Shown: positions 1-12,051, counted from the stretch's first letter. The stretch: 64,000 nt of DNA from Oncomelania hupensis (GCA_036898135.1 CM072515.1:19450937-19514936), one strand, 5' to 3'. Translations and numbers: made by a program. The notes: generated by a model from the sequence alone, not told the origin.

Positions 1-261
1 ACAAGTTATCAGAGTAGACTTACAAGTACTTTACAAAATTACAAAACATAAAGTGTATCTTATACATTTCCAACCCATAGAAATAACTGCTGGCAACGGT
101 TTCAATTCCAGTCTGTTCCAGAAGTTTGCTTTTTTGTGGTGTTTTTCTCAGACAGAGGATAACAGCGTTGGTAATTGCACGGTTGGAATGTTCTGAAAAA
201 GCTATGAACGAAGTATACCGCTATAGATCAAATTTATGGTGGGCCATGACAGAAGCTATTT
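1..261. other. No recognisable feature
   Basis: Mixed-composition sequence with only short open frames. I see no domain, tRNA-like sequence or tandem repeat here before the foldback arm begins. Confidence 0.5.
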
Positions 262-745
262 CCATCAAAAGAATTGGGGATTCAGTCAGCTGCGAATTTT
301 ATTACTACCATTGACACACATGAATCACAAAGGCACGACCCATCCACATATTTTTTTCTTATGCCAAAGATAAAATTTACCAATTAATTCCCATTACTTA
401 CAAAACATTTTTTTTATGTTGGTAGAGATAGCGCAAGCTTGGCCGACAAGGGTTGTATTGCCATCAAGAATAATTATCAATTCCGCATTTACCATAACGC
501 CAACAGCACTTACTTTACTGAAGTCAAGATTCGAACCCATGTCGGCCAAGCTTGCGCTATCTCTACCTCTATCTCTAACCTAAAAAAATAGTTTGTAAAT
601 AGTGGGAATACATTAGTAAGTTTTGTCTTTGGCATAACAAAAAAAATGTGGATGGGTCGTGCCTTTGTGATTCATGTTTGTCAATGGTAGTAATAAAATT
701 CGCAGCTGACTGAATCCCCAAATTCTTTTCAAAGTTGAAAGGGAA
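262..745. repeat. Long imperfect inverted repeat (foldback)
   Basis: The left arm (about 265-450) reads outward-in as the reverse complement of the right arm (about 545-745). Both contain the same run around 'ggggattcagtcagctgcg', the 'caaaggcacgacccatcc' segment and the 'atgccaaaga' segment. The arms differ by scattered substitutions. At the centre (421-575) the arms continue as 'tagagatagcgcaagcttgg' and its complement, which resembles a SINE head with a B-box-like 'ttcgaaccc'. The single strand could fold into a hairpin of roughly 200 bp. It could be a foldback transposon or two SINE/LINE copies inserted head to head; no target duplication was found. Confidence 0.8.
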
Positions 746-767
746 CCTTTTAAGTAAAAAGAAGAAA

Positions 768-956
768 TAGTAGTAGTAGTAGTAATAGTAGTAATAGTAG
801 TAGTAGTAGTAGTAATAGGAGGAGTAGTAGTAGTAGTAGTCGTAGAAGAAGAAGAAGAGGAAGAAGAAGAAGACGAAGAAGAAGACGTAAAAGAAGAAGA
901 AGAAGAAGAACAACAACAACAACTACTACTACTACTACTACTACAACTACAACTAT

Positions 957-1025
<69 letters not shown>

Positions 1026-1056
1026 ACCTACACCTACAACTACAACAACAACAAAG
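768..1056. repeat. Compound trinucleotide microsatellite (AGT/AAG/ACT)
   Basis: Blocks of AGT, then AAG-rich, then ACA and ACT triplets run without a break. Translations of this tract are homopolymers and are not evidence of a gene. Confidence 0.95.
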
Positions 1057-2280
1057 CATAATGTTAAGCCCCAAATCACTTTGGTCAATTAAAGAAAGAA
1101 AGAAACAAGCATACTGATATATTATCGTGAGTGCGTGTTCAACGTTAACCTTAACATCCGTCCCACTCTTCAAAACTGCTTTTAAAACACTAAAAGTCTC
1201 AAAGCCCGTGCGTGTCCACATAACCTTGCCAATAATCCAAGAACCATTCTGGCAATGGCAACAGTAACACACTTTTTGTCTCTGTCCATTTAGACTTCGA
1301 CCACATTAAGACTACAAGGTCTTTTGTTTAATGCTTTCAAAGGAAATGGAAAAGCAAACAGAATTAGTAAGATGTAGACAGGTACACATTTGTTGTACTG
1401 GGTATGTACTATTTTGTAAACGTGCATTTTACACCTACAGTATTGTGATGGCAACAGCAGCACACTATTCGGCCTAATGGCAGAACTTCAAACTCTTTCA
1501 TAAGTCATAATCTTTAATAATCCATAAAATGGAAATTACAATGTCGTCAAGGAAATCTTTCACTCATCACAATTATAAATATGATAAAACATACACGTAA
1601 TATGCAACATTAAAGACGGCATGCTAACAATCAGGCAAAAGAGAAACACCACACACACTTATCTTTAGGCATGCATTATACTTTTTTTTATATAGCAATG
1701 GGAGTCAAAAAGTATATAACACATAGTAAGCATAAGTGAACTACAATCATAAAAAGGGTATAAAAGACTATTATTTAAGAATTTATACACATGAAAACAT
1801 AAAAGTGTAGTTTAGCCCTAAAAAGAGCATACTGCACGTTAATTCTATAGTGCGGTAGTGAGTCCCTCCCAGGTGGGAATGCAGCTAGTCAGTATGTTAG
1901 TTAGTCGTGTGTTTTGTGTTTGCCCTATCTAATTGCTCGTTGTACATCTGAATGGCTGTCGGAATAAATGAATGTTTGTGCCTCGTCGTTTTCGTCTTTA
2001 CTGCCCTATATCTACCACTTCTCTCTATCAACCTACTGGCAAATTCCATGTCCAGAGGATGATCGCTGTCTTTATGTATAAAATAAATTTCCCCGAATAC
2101 GGTCTTGTCAAAGACATAGATAGTCACTGCCTGAGTTTCTTTCGATAGCACCAAAAGCTACAAAGTCTTCTTTATGTTCCAAAAGAAAATGATGAAAAGA
2201 AGACCGTGGGATTTTATTACATCAGATGTAGACGGCTGAATGTGTTGTTTACTGCATTGTTTTGCGTCCACAGTTTCAAC
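1057..2280. other. No recognisable feature
   Basis: AT-rich sequence with short random open frames. The 85-codon minus-strand frame at 1897-2154 has no recognisable motif and I do not call it a gene. Confidence 0.5.
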
Positions 2281-2377
2281 ACACACACATACACACACAC
2301 ACACACACACGCACACACACCCACACCCACCCACACACACACACACTGGGAGTGTTAACATAGTCACCGGCTCGCTT

Positions 2378-2434
<57 letters not shown>

Positions 2435-2442
2435 CTCTCTCC

Positions 2443-2516
<74 letters not shown>
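2281..2516. repeat. CA then CT dinucleotide microsatellites
   Basis: (CA)n with a few interruptions at 2281-2346, then a 33-bp spacer, then an almost pure (CT)n tract at 2380-2516. Confidence 0.95.
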
Positions 2517-3043
2517 TTAATTGCCACCAAGCCTACAAGATATCTTCGTCACGCCTGCAGCGAACAACATTGGAAAAGTGGACGGTATCATTTCATTGCA
2601 TCAGAAGTGAAATGTGCAGTGTAAGATTATGATGTTGACAAAACAAAATGAATGCGACAAGGCTAAAACTATACATCTTATATCCCTAGCACTGGATCCA
2701 AATGGAGGATTTTGTGACTGCGTTAAATAGTAGCAGATAATGACTTTGAAGCTTAAGACAAAAAAGAAAGAAAGAAAAAACCCACAAACAAACAAACAAA
2801 AAGAAAGAAAGAACCTAACGAAAGGTAAAAAGAAAGAACATTAACAAATCAAACAATAAAGACAAGTTTATATTGACACGCCAATTCCTCGGAAGAAGGG
2901 ATGGTTCATCTCGTGGAATTAGTAGCAGACAAAGAATTGGGCTTTTAAGAAAGAAAATCATGAAATTAGAAAGTGCATGGTAGAATAAAAGGATCAAGAA
3001 AGGTTGATATCCACTACTTCTAAGAAAAAAAAAAGAATTTAGA

Positions 3044-3428
3044 TTCTTCTTCTTCTTCTTGTTCTTCTTGTTCTTGTTCTTCTTCTTCTTCTTCTTCTTC
3101 TTCTTCTTCTTCTTCTTCTTCTTCTTCTTCTTCTCATCCTCTTCTTCTTCTTTTTCTTCTTCTTCTTCTTGTCCTTCTTCTTCTTCTTCTTCTTCTTCTT
3201 CTTCTTCTTCTTCTTCTTCTTCTTCTTCTTCTTCTTCTCTTCTTCTTCTTCTTCTTCTTCTTCTTCTTCTTCTTCTTCTTCTTCTTCTTCTTCTTCTTCT
3301 TCTTCTTCTTCTTCTAATTCTTCTTCTTCTTCTTCTTCTTCTTCTTCTTCTTCTTCTTCTTCTTCTTCTTCTTCTTCTTCTTCTTCTTCTTCTTCTTCTT
3401 CTTCTTCTTCTCATCCTCCTCCTCCTCT
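3044..3428. repeat. Long CTT microsatellite
   Basis: About 385 bp of (CTT)n, a polypyrimidine tract with few interruptions. It is one of the longest simple repeats in the window. Confidence 0.97.
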
Positions 3429-3889
3429 TATGCACTTATTACAAAAGGCACATCCATGTGTCTGAAATATAAGTCCATCAAACTACAACTAACAAGCTCG
3501 TAGAGTCAAAATAAGCTGGAAATAAAACACGAACTGCGCTGAGCGTTTTCTAGCTAAATGTCTTCTTCTTCTCCTCCTTCTCCTTGCCTTGTTGTTCTTC
3601 TTCTGCTTCAAATTTCTCTTGATTAATTAGCGAAATGCTTGATTGATTCAACAAGGAAGTAATGTGACGATGTCCGAAGCTTTCACTCTGTATGTGTATG
3701 TGTGTGTGTTTGTGTGCCTGTGTGGTTTTTTTCTTCTTTAATTACCACCTCCATCTCTCTTTACGCCAGGGATTCTTCGCTGACAGAGGTTTTGTTGAAT
3801 TCTAGACTTGTAGTGGATTTACAGGGAGCTTACATTTACATAATTACATAATTAGGCAAGTGCGCGAGTATAGCAAAATGGCGGGGGCG

Positions 3890-4162
3890 TGGGGTTAGGA
3901 GGGGGAGGGGGGAGGCGTAAAGGGAGAGTGAGAGAGGGAGTAGTATGGAGGTGGGCGAGAGACAGAGAGAGAGAGACAGAGTGAGACTGAGACAAAGAGG
4001 GAAGAGTGGTGGGAGGGGTAAGGGAAGAGTAAGAGGTCAGGAGGGAAAAAGAAGAAGACGACGACGACAATGCTGTGCATGATGATGACCACAACGACGA
4101 TGATGATGCTAATGATGATGATGATGATGATGATGATGTTTATTATGATGGTGCTAATGATA

Positions 4163-4254
<92 letters not shown>

Positions 4255-4341
4255 GGGACAATGTCACGTTCTGGGTGTGAAAAAGCAATAAAGAAAGAAC
4301 AAAAATACAGAAGAAGAAGAAGAAGAAGAAGAAGAAGAAGA
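3890..4341. repeat. Purine-rich tract, GAT array and AAG array
   Basis: A G/A-rich stretch (3890-4050) passes into a GAT array (4078-4253), then after 57 bp into a short AAG array (4311-4341). Confidence 0.9.
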
Positions 4342-4584
4342 TCATGCCACGCATATTGCCAGCTACGTGCTAGATGTTGAGGAGGGCAAAATGCAAGAGC
4401 GGAAACGAGCCAACGCCATGTAACGGATAATAAGCAGGGCAATTCGCCGTTTCCATAAACTCTAACAAACTGCCGACATTCCCTGGCCAATGAACACGAG
4501 CCAGCACGCAGAGTATCAGGAGCCTAACGGATCTACTCCTTAAGCAATACAGCGAAGCTATTGCATTTACCTTAAAAAGAAGTT

Positions 4585-4680
4585 TGTAATGAGATTGTTT
4601 GTTTGTTTGGGTAGATTTACGTCCCCGGACACATTGTAATGAGACACAGCGGCTTGAAGGATGTAGGTAAATCCTGGCCT
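4585..4680 (-). mobile_element. SINE 3' tail fragment (minus strand)
   Basis: Read on the minus strand, 'tgtccggggacgtaaatcta' followed by CAAA repeats matches the 3' ends at 11800-11830 and 54258-54302. Only this tail is convincing; the rest of the element was not delimited. Confidence 0.5.
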
Positions 4681-5209
4681 TCACAAATCCTTCAATGGAC
4701 TAACGAAGATGACAGATATGAGATAGTGCGAAAGCAATTCAGCACAGGGCAATACGATCAAACACTGGCCGTGTAACTCTGGTAGTCTCGGATACTCAGG
4801 GCGCACCAGTCAAACCGCATATGAAAGACGCTGGCTCCTTACAACAGCGCATACATCATTCCAAAATAACACTGTGACGCCTCCCTTCGCGCTGAAACAA
4901 AACTCTAAAGTCCTTTCGGCCTCGTTTTCCTTTTGTTTCATTGGGGGTTTAAATTGACTTTAATTACAGCACGTAATTTACGGCTCCTTCCTCACAACTT
5001 CCAACAGACCCACTGTTACTGCGCCACGTGATGTCCAGTTGGTCTTGAAGAATTGAAAGAAAAAGCAAAGTTCTTCGGTAAAATAATTGTAATTTTGGGT
5101 GTAGGGCTACATTTTTATTAAAATTGAATTGTCAACAAATCTGTATCACCAGCAAAGGAACTGAACTGTGTGCAGCCCTTTTGGTCGCATTTGAATAGAT
5201 AAAATTGTC

Positions 5210-5390
5210 TTTCCATAGCATTTTACAGGTGCAAAGAGCTGCTCACGGTGCTGACCGAAAATAGGATTTAACCCGAGACACCGCCCACAGCTCCAACTTG
5301 TTGTCTAAAGCGCACCGTCTCACGACCCAGACAACTGCGCGATCCTGAACGACCACAACAGGAATGGGCGCTAGTACTTGCTGGGACTGT
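5210..5390 (-). mobile_element. tRNA-derived SINE body (minus strand)
   Basis: On the minus strand the segment contains a 'gtcgttcaggatcg' region, 'gtctgggtcgtgagacggtg' and a terminal 'gagcagctctttgcacctg'. The order is the same as in the SINE bodies at 6895-7195, 53740-53915 and 59960-60130. No head with clear A/B boxes was seen, so it is probably partial. Confidence 0.6.
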
Positions 5391-5902
5391 ATTTTACTAG
5401 GGTAGAAGTCCAGATAGAATAAAAGAAAAGCAGAAAGAAAAAAAGACGGAAGGGAAGACAGAAAGTTAAAGAAATGAAAGAAAGAAAGAAAGAAAGGAAG
5501 AAAGAAAGAAAGAAATAAAACAAAGAAAGATAACAACAAACCATAGACAGTAAATAAATAAAGACGAAAAGAAAGACAGAAAAGTGAAAAGTGAAAAGCA
5601 AGTACGTAAAAAATAAAGTACACAAAATATATGAAGGAAAGACAGACAGAAACAAACAAAAAACAACAAACAAAGTAGAACCCAAATAAGGTACAAACTA
5701 ACAAGGAAACGGAAGAGAGAGCGAGAGAGAGATAAGATCTGGTAAGATGAGATAACAATGTTATTTAACAAGGGTAAAAGTTTAAGCACTGGGTGTGCTT
5801 TTTATATCCTGCCTTTGGGGCTTTAACAATAACAATTAGTATAACACAATAACTTCATAACAATAACATCATAATGTAACAAGATAATCAAATCTGCTCG
5901 CG

Positions 5903-5955
<53 letters not shown>
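5903..5955. repeat. CT microsatellite
   Basis: Uninterrupted (CT)n followed by a short CA-rich run. Confidence 0.95.
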
Positions 5956-5958
<3 letters not shown>

Positions 5959-6009
5959 CACACACAAACACAACACAACTAATGTAAAACAATCTAATTA
6001 AAGTTATGA

Positions 6010-6480
6010 ATGTAGAACTCTTGTTAAGTAGCTAATTAACTAATTTTAATGTGCTGTAAAAGATGGTTTCTAAAGAATGTGCATTTAAGTGACTGCACTG
6101 CGGAGAACTTCTGGAAAATTATTCCATAAAGTGGAACCTGAAAATAACAGACAGACTGGTTTGAAACAGATCAGATCTTGGAAATGGGACATTTAGTTAG
6201 ATAGAAAATTTGGCAGTTTTCCTAGAAAAAATAGAAGAAATTATCTTGTACATGAAAATTCTATTATTAAATTTTAATCTGTTGGCAAGATGTAGTTTGG
6301 TGATCTGAATGTAATCATTCAGAGATATTTTGTTTTTAAGAATAACCATTTTAATTGCACGTTTGTGAATCCTAAATAAAGGCTTCGTGGCATTGCTACT
6401 AGCAGAATCTCAAATAGTTGAAGAATAATCTATAAATGGTTGAATATGTCCCAAATAAAATTGTTTACGAGTCTGCAGAC
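6010..6480 (-). pseudogene. Possible decayed LINE C-terminus (minus strand)
   Basis: On the minus strand a short frame around 6090-6160 reads like the C-terminal 'LWN..P..LR' region of CR1/L2-type reverse transcriptases. Stops and frame changes surround it. This is weak similarity by eye and could be chance. Confidence 0.25.
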
Positions 6481-6515
6481 TAAAGTACTATAAATATATA
6501 TTAAATAATATAATA

Positions 6516-6520
<5 letters not shown>

Positions 6521-6588
<68 letters not shown>
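6521..6588. repeat. GA microsatellite
   Basis: Uninterrupted (GA)n, followed by a decayed GACA/GAGG stretch. Confidence 0.95.
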
Positions 6589-6592
<4 letters not shown>

Positions 6593-6894
6593 GACAGAGA
6601 CAGACAGAGAAACGGAGAGAGGGAGAGGGAGATTTAGAAAGAAAATACAAACCTAAAAACACAATCCGAAATTAAATCCAATCTTTTTTCCAGTAGAGCA
6701 AACATCGTACCGATGCTAGAGTTTCTTACCGTGTTCTGACTAGCACTATGCGAGCTTATACGACAAAAAAGTGAGAGTATTTTAGGCAGTTGACTTTTAT
6801 GCCCCTCACTTGTAACTTGTGCCCCTTTGGGATTCGTGCCTGTTGATGCAAACCCAGGAAATTTTGAGTAGGAATTTCACCCAGGGAAATTCCA

Positions 6895-7195
6895 AACTGG
6901 ATGGTTTATAACTCAGTCGGTAGAGCGCATCGCACGGACATTAAAGACCTTGACGCTCATGCGTTAGATGGGCCAGCTTCTTACACAAACCCAGCAAACA
7001 CTAGGTCCCTTCTACTCCATTTCCGGTCGTCCACGATTGTGCTCCAGTCACCTGGACGTCAGACGATGCGCCTAAGGCAAGAGTGCGCCTCGGGCGGTTT
7101 GAGTTAGATCCTGTATCAGCCAGCGCCTTGAGCAGCCCCTGAACTGGGAAAATGCTATATAAGAACGATTAAATCAATAAAATAAATATATAAAG
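6895..7195 (+). mobile_element. tRNA-derived SINE, near full length
   Basis: The head at about 6900-6965 carries an A-box-like 'actcagtcggtagagcg', typical of tRNA-derived SINEs transcribed by RNA polymerase III. The body has 'gtcagacgatgcgcc' and ends with 'gccttgagcagcccctgaac' and 'gctatataagaacg'. An AATAAA-rich tail follows. The same 3' end recurs at 53740-53915 and 59960-60130. It encodes no protein; a LINE would have to supply reverse transcriptase. Confidence 0.75.
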
Positions 7196-7317
7196 CGTCA
7201 AGCTCATGTTTCCGAAAAAGTGGGCGAGACCCAGTTTGTCCAGAACACCAGAATAATTATCAGGAATTTATAGAACTGAACCAGTTATACTACAGTGTGC
7301 ATCATACACTGCAATGA

Positions 7318-7600
7318 TAATAATAATTAAACTGAATGCTATATACGCGCTTTTAACACAATGACCAATCAGGCTCAAAACGCGGCGATCTGTACAAACA
7401 TCTACTTTCACATGTTTCACCTACTCTCGCACACACATCGCTCAAAGGCACATTATTTTTTGGTTTTTATGGAACAATACAGTTGTATTGTACTGTATTG
7501 TATTGTATTGTAAACATGGGGTGTAAAAGGCATGGAGATCGCTATGAGAAGACGGAAAGGAAATGGAATATTTATAAGCGACATTTTAGGAAGGACTGTG
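7318..7600 (-). mobile_element. SINE family B 3' region (minus strand), interrupted
   Basis: The run 'gaatgctatatacgcgc...cgcggcgatct...ggagatcgctat..agaagacgg' matches the copies at 20235-20400, 34218-34420 and 50800-50950. About 70 bp (7440-7515) containing a TGTAT repeat interrupts it. The AAT-rich end at 7318-7335 corresponds to the (ATT)n tail of the minus-strand element. Confidence 0.65.
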
Positions 7601-9470
7601 AACAATGTGCATCTGTTGCCTTCGTCAGTCTTGTGGATTTAAACGCACAGATGGTGGGCTTAATAGGTTCAGGTTCAATTTGAATGGATTGGTATGGTTT
7701 CTATTCCCTTGTGCGGAGTGGCTACAATGCCACGCTGCTTAGATGAGACTGGCCCGGGCTTAAGTTCACCTCTCCACTTGTGATAAGGAACTCGGCGAGT
7801 CTCACCTATGCTACATGCTACCAGGCATCGCTGAAAAGATGAGCAGAATTCGCTTGCACAAGTGACAAGCGTTTCCGTATAATTCCCTATACCCAATCCA
7901 AATCCAAGATTATTTAAACCTTCAAATCGCGAGCTTACTCTGGAAATCCAAATCTAGTTATCTTAATCCTGGGAATAAGAGTTTACGCTGCCCTGGGATA
8001 GGTGTGCGAGCTCTGGGTAAAGAATACGAGCGCTTGGGTGTTTCACTACAACGCACGCACGAACCACTCAAAAGCCAAAGTAATACGCGCGGTAGGGTAT
8101 GGGTTTGGGTAGGGGGCGGTGGGTCGGGAGAGGGGGTGGGGAAGAGAATACTATTTAAAATAAAATCCTGCTTCGTAACTTCGAAACTTTTTTTTTAATA
8201 ATATTTCTCGCTAAAACAACAAGCAATTTAATTTCACACACTGAAAATACATGTCATAGGTAGAGAAATAAAACAAGATGAGGCAAGAAATGCCAGAGAT
8301 ACTAAAACACACCAGATTAAAAGTTCTTCATGAATATTTACGTCGCTAAAACCTTGATCGGGAGTTACAATCCCACGCCATCAAAACTCACCTATGAAAG
8401 ACATTTAAACGGAATGATTTTACACTTCATATACTATATTGTATTGAGAAGTTATCATTTAAAAAGGGACTCATATTGCGACAGACCTTTCCGAAATAAA
8501 AGTTAAATGCTAGAGACGGAGTAGTGATTTAGAACTACATACGTAATTAAAGAAAAAGTGTTCGACTGTTTGCAAAATACAAGGAAACAAAGGACTCGGA
8601 ACTTTGTCCTTTTGGTTGGTTGGTTGGTTGTTTTATTTACGTCTTTTCCACCAAAGAAACAAATGATCAAACAGCAACAAAGAAAGCTATATCAGAGTTG
8701 ATTACAAATGTCTACTTTATGACCAAGTGGACGGCGCGAGAGATCATTATGCAGTTTAAAACGAAACATTGCGGAAATTGTGCTTACAGTGGTGTTTTTA
8801 ACGGTTTTTCAGTACGGTACTGTACGCTTCACCTCGGCTAGCTGAAAAAAATCGCACATAATTATACAAATGCACACACACAAACACAAACAAAAACAAA
8901 CAAATACACATAACCACACATACACAAATAATGTCTTTTAAGAACTCCGTATCACAGGTCGATTACTCAGGTAAAAGACACATCGGAGAGTGGAGGGGAG
9001 GGAAGGGGTTGCGTGTGTGTGCGTGAAAATAATCGCACTGAGTATGCTGTGGTATCAACAATTCCTTGTTTGCAACATAACCCCCGAGAGAATCCCATAC
9101 ATGCAGTCTCGTATAGAGTTAACTCACATAAACACACTCCTCATATACCGCTCAGACGGAATAAATCCTTAAAGGATTGTTCGAAAGACTCGAGCACTGG
9201 AAGACCTTATTAAACACTTCATATTATTTTTTTACAATCGACACAAACTAGACGGTTCCTAAACCTAGCGTCTAACACCTGTCATAAATGTGAGGCAAAT
9301 ACTTCGCTATGAACTCCACCCGTCAGACGTTGATATGAAATGCCAATGCATCATCATGGTTCTGTCGCATTGTTTAAAACCTAACCTCTCCCTTTTTTTT
9401 GGATGTGGTCCCAGACAGTACAAGTATTTAGTCACCAAAGAAGAAGAAGAATAACAGATTTCGTTGTAAA
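7600..9470. other. No recognisable feature
   Basis: Low-complexity patches (TTGG repeats near 8613, CAAA-rich 8870-8930) lie in otherwise unremarkable sequence. Short open frames show no motifs. Confidence 0.5.
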
Positions 9471-9474
9471 GAAG

Positions 9475-9762
9475 GAAAAGAAGAAGAAGAAGAAAAAGAA
9501 GAAGAAGAAGAAGAAGAAGAAGAAGAAGAAGAAGAAGAAGAAGAAGAAGAAGAAGAAGAAGAAGAAGAAGAAGAAGAAGAAAGAGAAGGAGAAGAAGAAG
9601 ACATTCCGTTGTAAAGAAGAATATTGAGGAGGAAGAGGAGGAGCAGGAAGAGAAGGAGGAGGAGGAGGAGGAGGAGGAGGAGAAGAAGAAGAAGAAGAAG
9701 AAGAAGAAGAAGAAGAAGAAGAAGAAGAAGAAGAAGAAGAAGAAGAAGAAGAAGAAGAAGGC
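9475..9762. repeat. Two AAG microsatellites
   Basis: (AAG)n at 9475-9601 and a GAG-then-AAG array at 9626-9762 are separated by a 24-bp unique spacer. A 16-bp piece 'attccgttgtaaagaa' in the spacer resembles 'atttcgttgtaaagaa' just before the first array, suggesting unequal duplication of array plus flank. Confidence 0.9.
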
Positions 9763-9769
9763 AATTTTG

Positions 9770-10980
9770 TCTTAAAGTTGTAAAACAAACGTTATCTAGA
9801 CACAGTCCAAGATGCAAAAACAACATTCCCAACAAAGGCACAACAATTTCAACATACAAACGGAATTAAAAGTTACACAACCATAGTAGACACCTTTCCA
9901 ATAATCGAATAGGGGTTGACATGTTCTAGTGTGCTGTAGGTAGGTGTATATATTATTAAGGTCGTTCTGATGCATTTTGACATTTCACGAACGTGTTCCC
10001 TTGCCATTTGTAGCCTGGCAATTCCCTCGCTTTTAAAACAAAGACGTCTGTGCAAACCATATATAACTGCTGGTGATCACGTCACACCCAGATTTAACGA
10101 ATTTTTAGAAAGACGAAAAATCTCATTTAAAAGGTGAACAAGTCACATTTACTTACTGTGGTGTTTCCCGGTTTTGGAGATGTTACATACTAGAACAATA
10201 CAATGTTTTGTAGATGAGAAGGCAATTGGGTGCTCTTAGGGATTATATTTTGTCAAAGATGTGGTACAAGAAAAAAAAGTGCGGTTTTATAGAGTTCAAT
10301 AAGGTCTTAGAAACATCCAAAATAACAGCACTGACAGCAGAAGCAGCAACAGCAACACTAAAATAGGCGCTCTGTCTCTCTGTCTGTCTTTCTCTCTCTG
10401 TTTCTCCCTCTCTCCCTTCTCTCTTTCTCTCTTTTCCTCTCTCAGACACACTCACATCCACAAACATCAACGTAAATACACGGGAACGCAACATTACTGC
10501 TTTCCTTTTTGCTCAGAAAAGCGGTCATCCCTGCACTCATAATACCTTTCATTAGCTCCTGAAGAGAAGTAATTAACTTCAAGACATGTTACCTTTGTGA
10601 TGTTGCTCTGACATCTGAATGACCCCAAGGTACCACTAAACTCCGCGATGTGAAAATGTTCCGTTCATTAGTTCTAGAGGAGTAAGGACATGCTCTTGTG
10701 CAGATTTTGTAAATTTTTAAATATGCTTTTGAGAAATGTATAATTATGAGCAAACCACGCACAGTTACAAGACGACACTATAAACGAATTGAAGCCCATT
10801 GGGGGAATCTTAAGCCCCATAGTATAGATAACAACAACAACGACAACGACGCAATATTTGACTTTAAAACGAGCAGAACAGTTCACTGAAGAAGATCTTG
10901 GCTGACGTTTAGTTTTATCGGCCTTTAAAACGTTTAACTTCCAGAATTTACGCAAATGTTACTTAAAACTGGAGCGTGGT
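9770..10980. other. No recognisable gene
   Basis: Contains a CT-rich stretch (10374-10445) and otherwise ordinary AT-rich sequence. Nothing else was identified. Confidence 0.5.
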
Positions 10981-11383
10981 ACGTGTTACGCTTGCGACGC
11001 GCACGATAGTAGTACTACGTGTGAGACGCGCACGATAGAACCGATCGTTTCGTTTTGCAAAGCATTCAATAACCGAGTGTATTTACCTTTGATTTGATTT
11101 TGCATTATTGTTAGAAGAAGCTTGGTAAAATGTTGATAATTTTCGTTGGTCGATATTATTGGAGAATTTTCTAGGAATTGCTTGTTTATTATCGATCGAA
11201 GCGTCTAGATAGATCTATTGGTAGCTGAGAAATTCTTGGACCCTAAAGAAAGTTGTATGACGTAAGACAGGGATGACGAATCTTATCGTGATTGGCTTAA
11301 TTGCGTCACGCTAGAATGTTAGAACGTTCTCTGGAGTATAGAGAGACTATATAAGTACCGCAATATTTCAGAGTTGGAAGTGG

Positions 11384-11571
11384 GGCCGGGTAGCTCAGTT
11401 GGTAAGAGCGTCTTGCTAGTAACCGAAAGGTCGCTGGTTCGAATCCCGGATTGGTCAACGTGTGATCATATTATTTTCCCCTTTACCAACAACTGGCCCG
11501 CTGGTGTCAGTATAAATCGGTCCAGTAGTCACCTATATGCGAAAGTGTCGTGTGACTATAATCTACAAACA
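11384..11571 (+). mobile_element. tRNA-Thr-like SINE, copy 1
   Basis: The head at 11384-11457 folds like a tRNA: acceptor strands GGCCGGG and ATTGGTC, A box 'agctcagttggtaagagcg', B box 'ggttcgaatcc' and a loop containing AGT at the anticodon position. A ~110-bp unrelated body follows, ending 'gtgactataatctaca'. It is flanked by 'cagagttggaag' at 11370-11381 and 11573-11584, a probable target duplication. It looks identical to the copy at 59451. An extra A in the D-arm and mismatches in the anticodon stem argue against a functional tRNA. Confidence 0.85.
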
Positions 11572-11588
11572 ACAGAGTTGGAAGGAGG

Positions 11589-11770
11589 GGCCGGGTAGCT
11601 CAGTTGGTAGAGCGTCTTACTAGTAACCGAAAGGTACCTGGTTCGAATCCCGGATTGGCCAATGTGTGACCATATTATTTTCCCCTTACCATAAACTGGT
11701 TCGCTGGTGTCAGAATAATGTGACCAGTAGTCGCCTATACGCTTCGGTGTCGTGTGACTATAATCTACAG
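11589..11770 (+). mobile_element. tRNA-Thr-like SINE, copy 2 (diverged)
   Basis: Same head-body layout as copy 1, with a normal 'ggtagagcg' D-arm and several body differences. The 'agagttgga' target motif flanks it again (11575-11583 and about 11773-11781). Confidence 0.8.
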
Positions 11771-11782
11771 TTAGAGTTGGAT

Positions 11783-11833
11783 ACGTCCCCTATATGCTCA
11801 CGTGTCTGGGGACATTAATTTATTCAACCAACC
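11783..11833 (+). mobile_element. SINE 3' tail fragment
   Basis: 'cccctatatgctcacgtgtc' and 'ggggacattaattta' match the 3' end at 54240-54300. It is followed by CAAC repeats and a third 'agagttg'. Confidence 0.55.
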
Positions 11834-12051
11834 AGAGTTGTATAGTTGAAAGGTGAAAGTGGACACAGCGATTGAGCGATTGGATGCAGTTGTTGATGTA
11901 CGCTGAATAAAGTTGGAAAACTTTATACGACGACTCCTGCCTTGTTGCTGAGTGAAGAGGTTGCGTGGATAAACGAATCTGAGTTACACATATCAGGATT
12001 CAAGCATCGGAGCTGAATCATTAAAAAAAAAAAAAAAACAACAACGAGTGT

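Larger units (their letters stand above)
10983..11988 (+). mobile_element. Putative LTR with SINE insertions
   Basis: A candidate long terminal repeat beginning 'tgttacgc' and ending 'gagttaca'. Inside are a CRE-like 'tgacgtaa' (about 11258), an inverted CCAAT, a heat-shock-element-like 'agaacgttct', a TATA box 'tatataag' (about 11349) and a poly(A) signal 'aataaag' (about 11907). Between TATA and poly(A) signal lie about 450 bp of SINE sequence, so the original promoter-to-poly(A) distance would be about 110 bp, as in an LTR R region. No partner LTR and no target duplication were found. A polymerase II promoter of another kind is an alternative. Confidence 0.35.

Noticed and set aside
3059..3472. 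Long Ser/Leu/Phe or Arg/Glu homopolymer proteins here and at other microsatellites
   Set aside because: They are translations of trinucleotide repeats in all frames, with no flanking coding sequence.
11384..11457. tRNA-Thr gene (also 11589 and 59451)
   Set aside because: Each is followed directly by the same SINE body, the anticodon stem has mismatches and the D-arm has an extra base in two copies. These are SINE heads.
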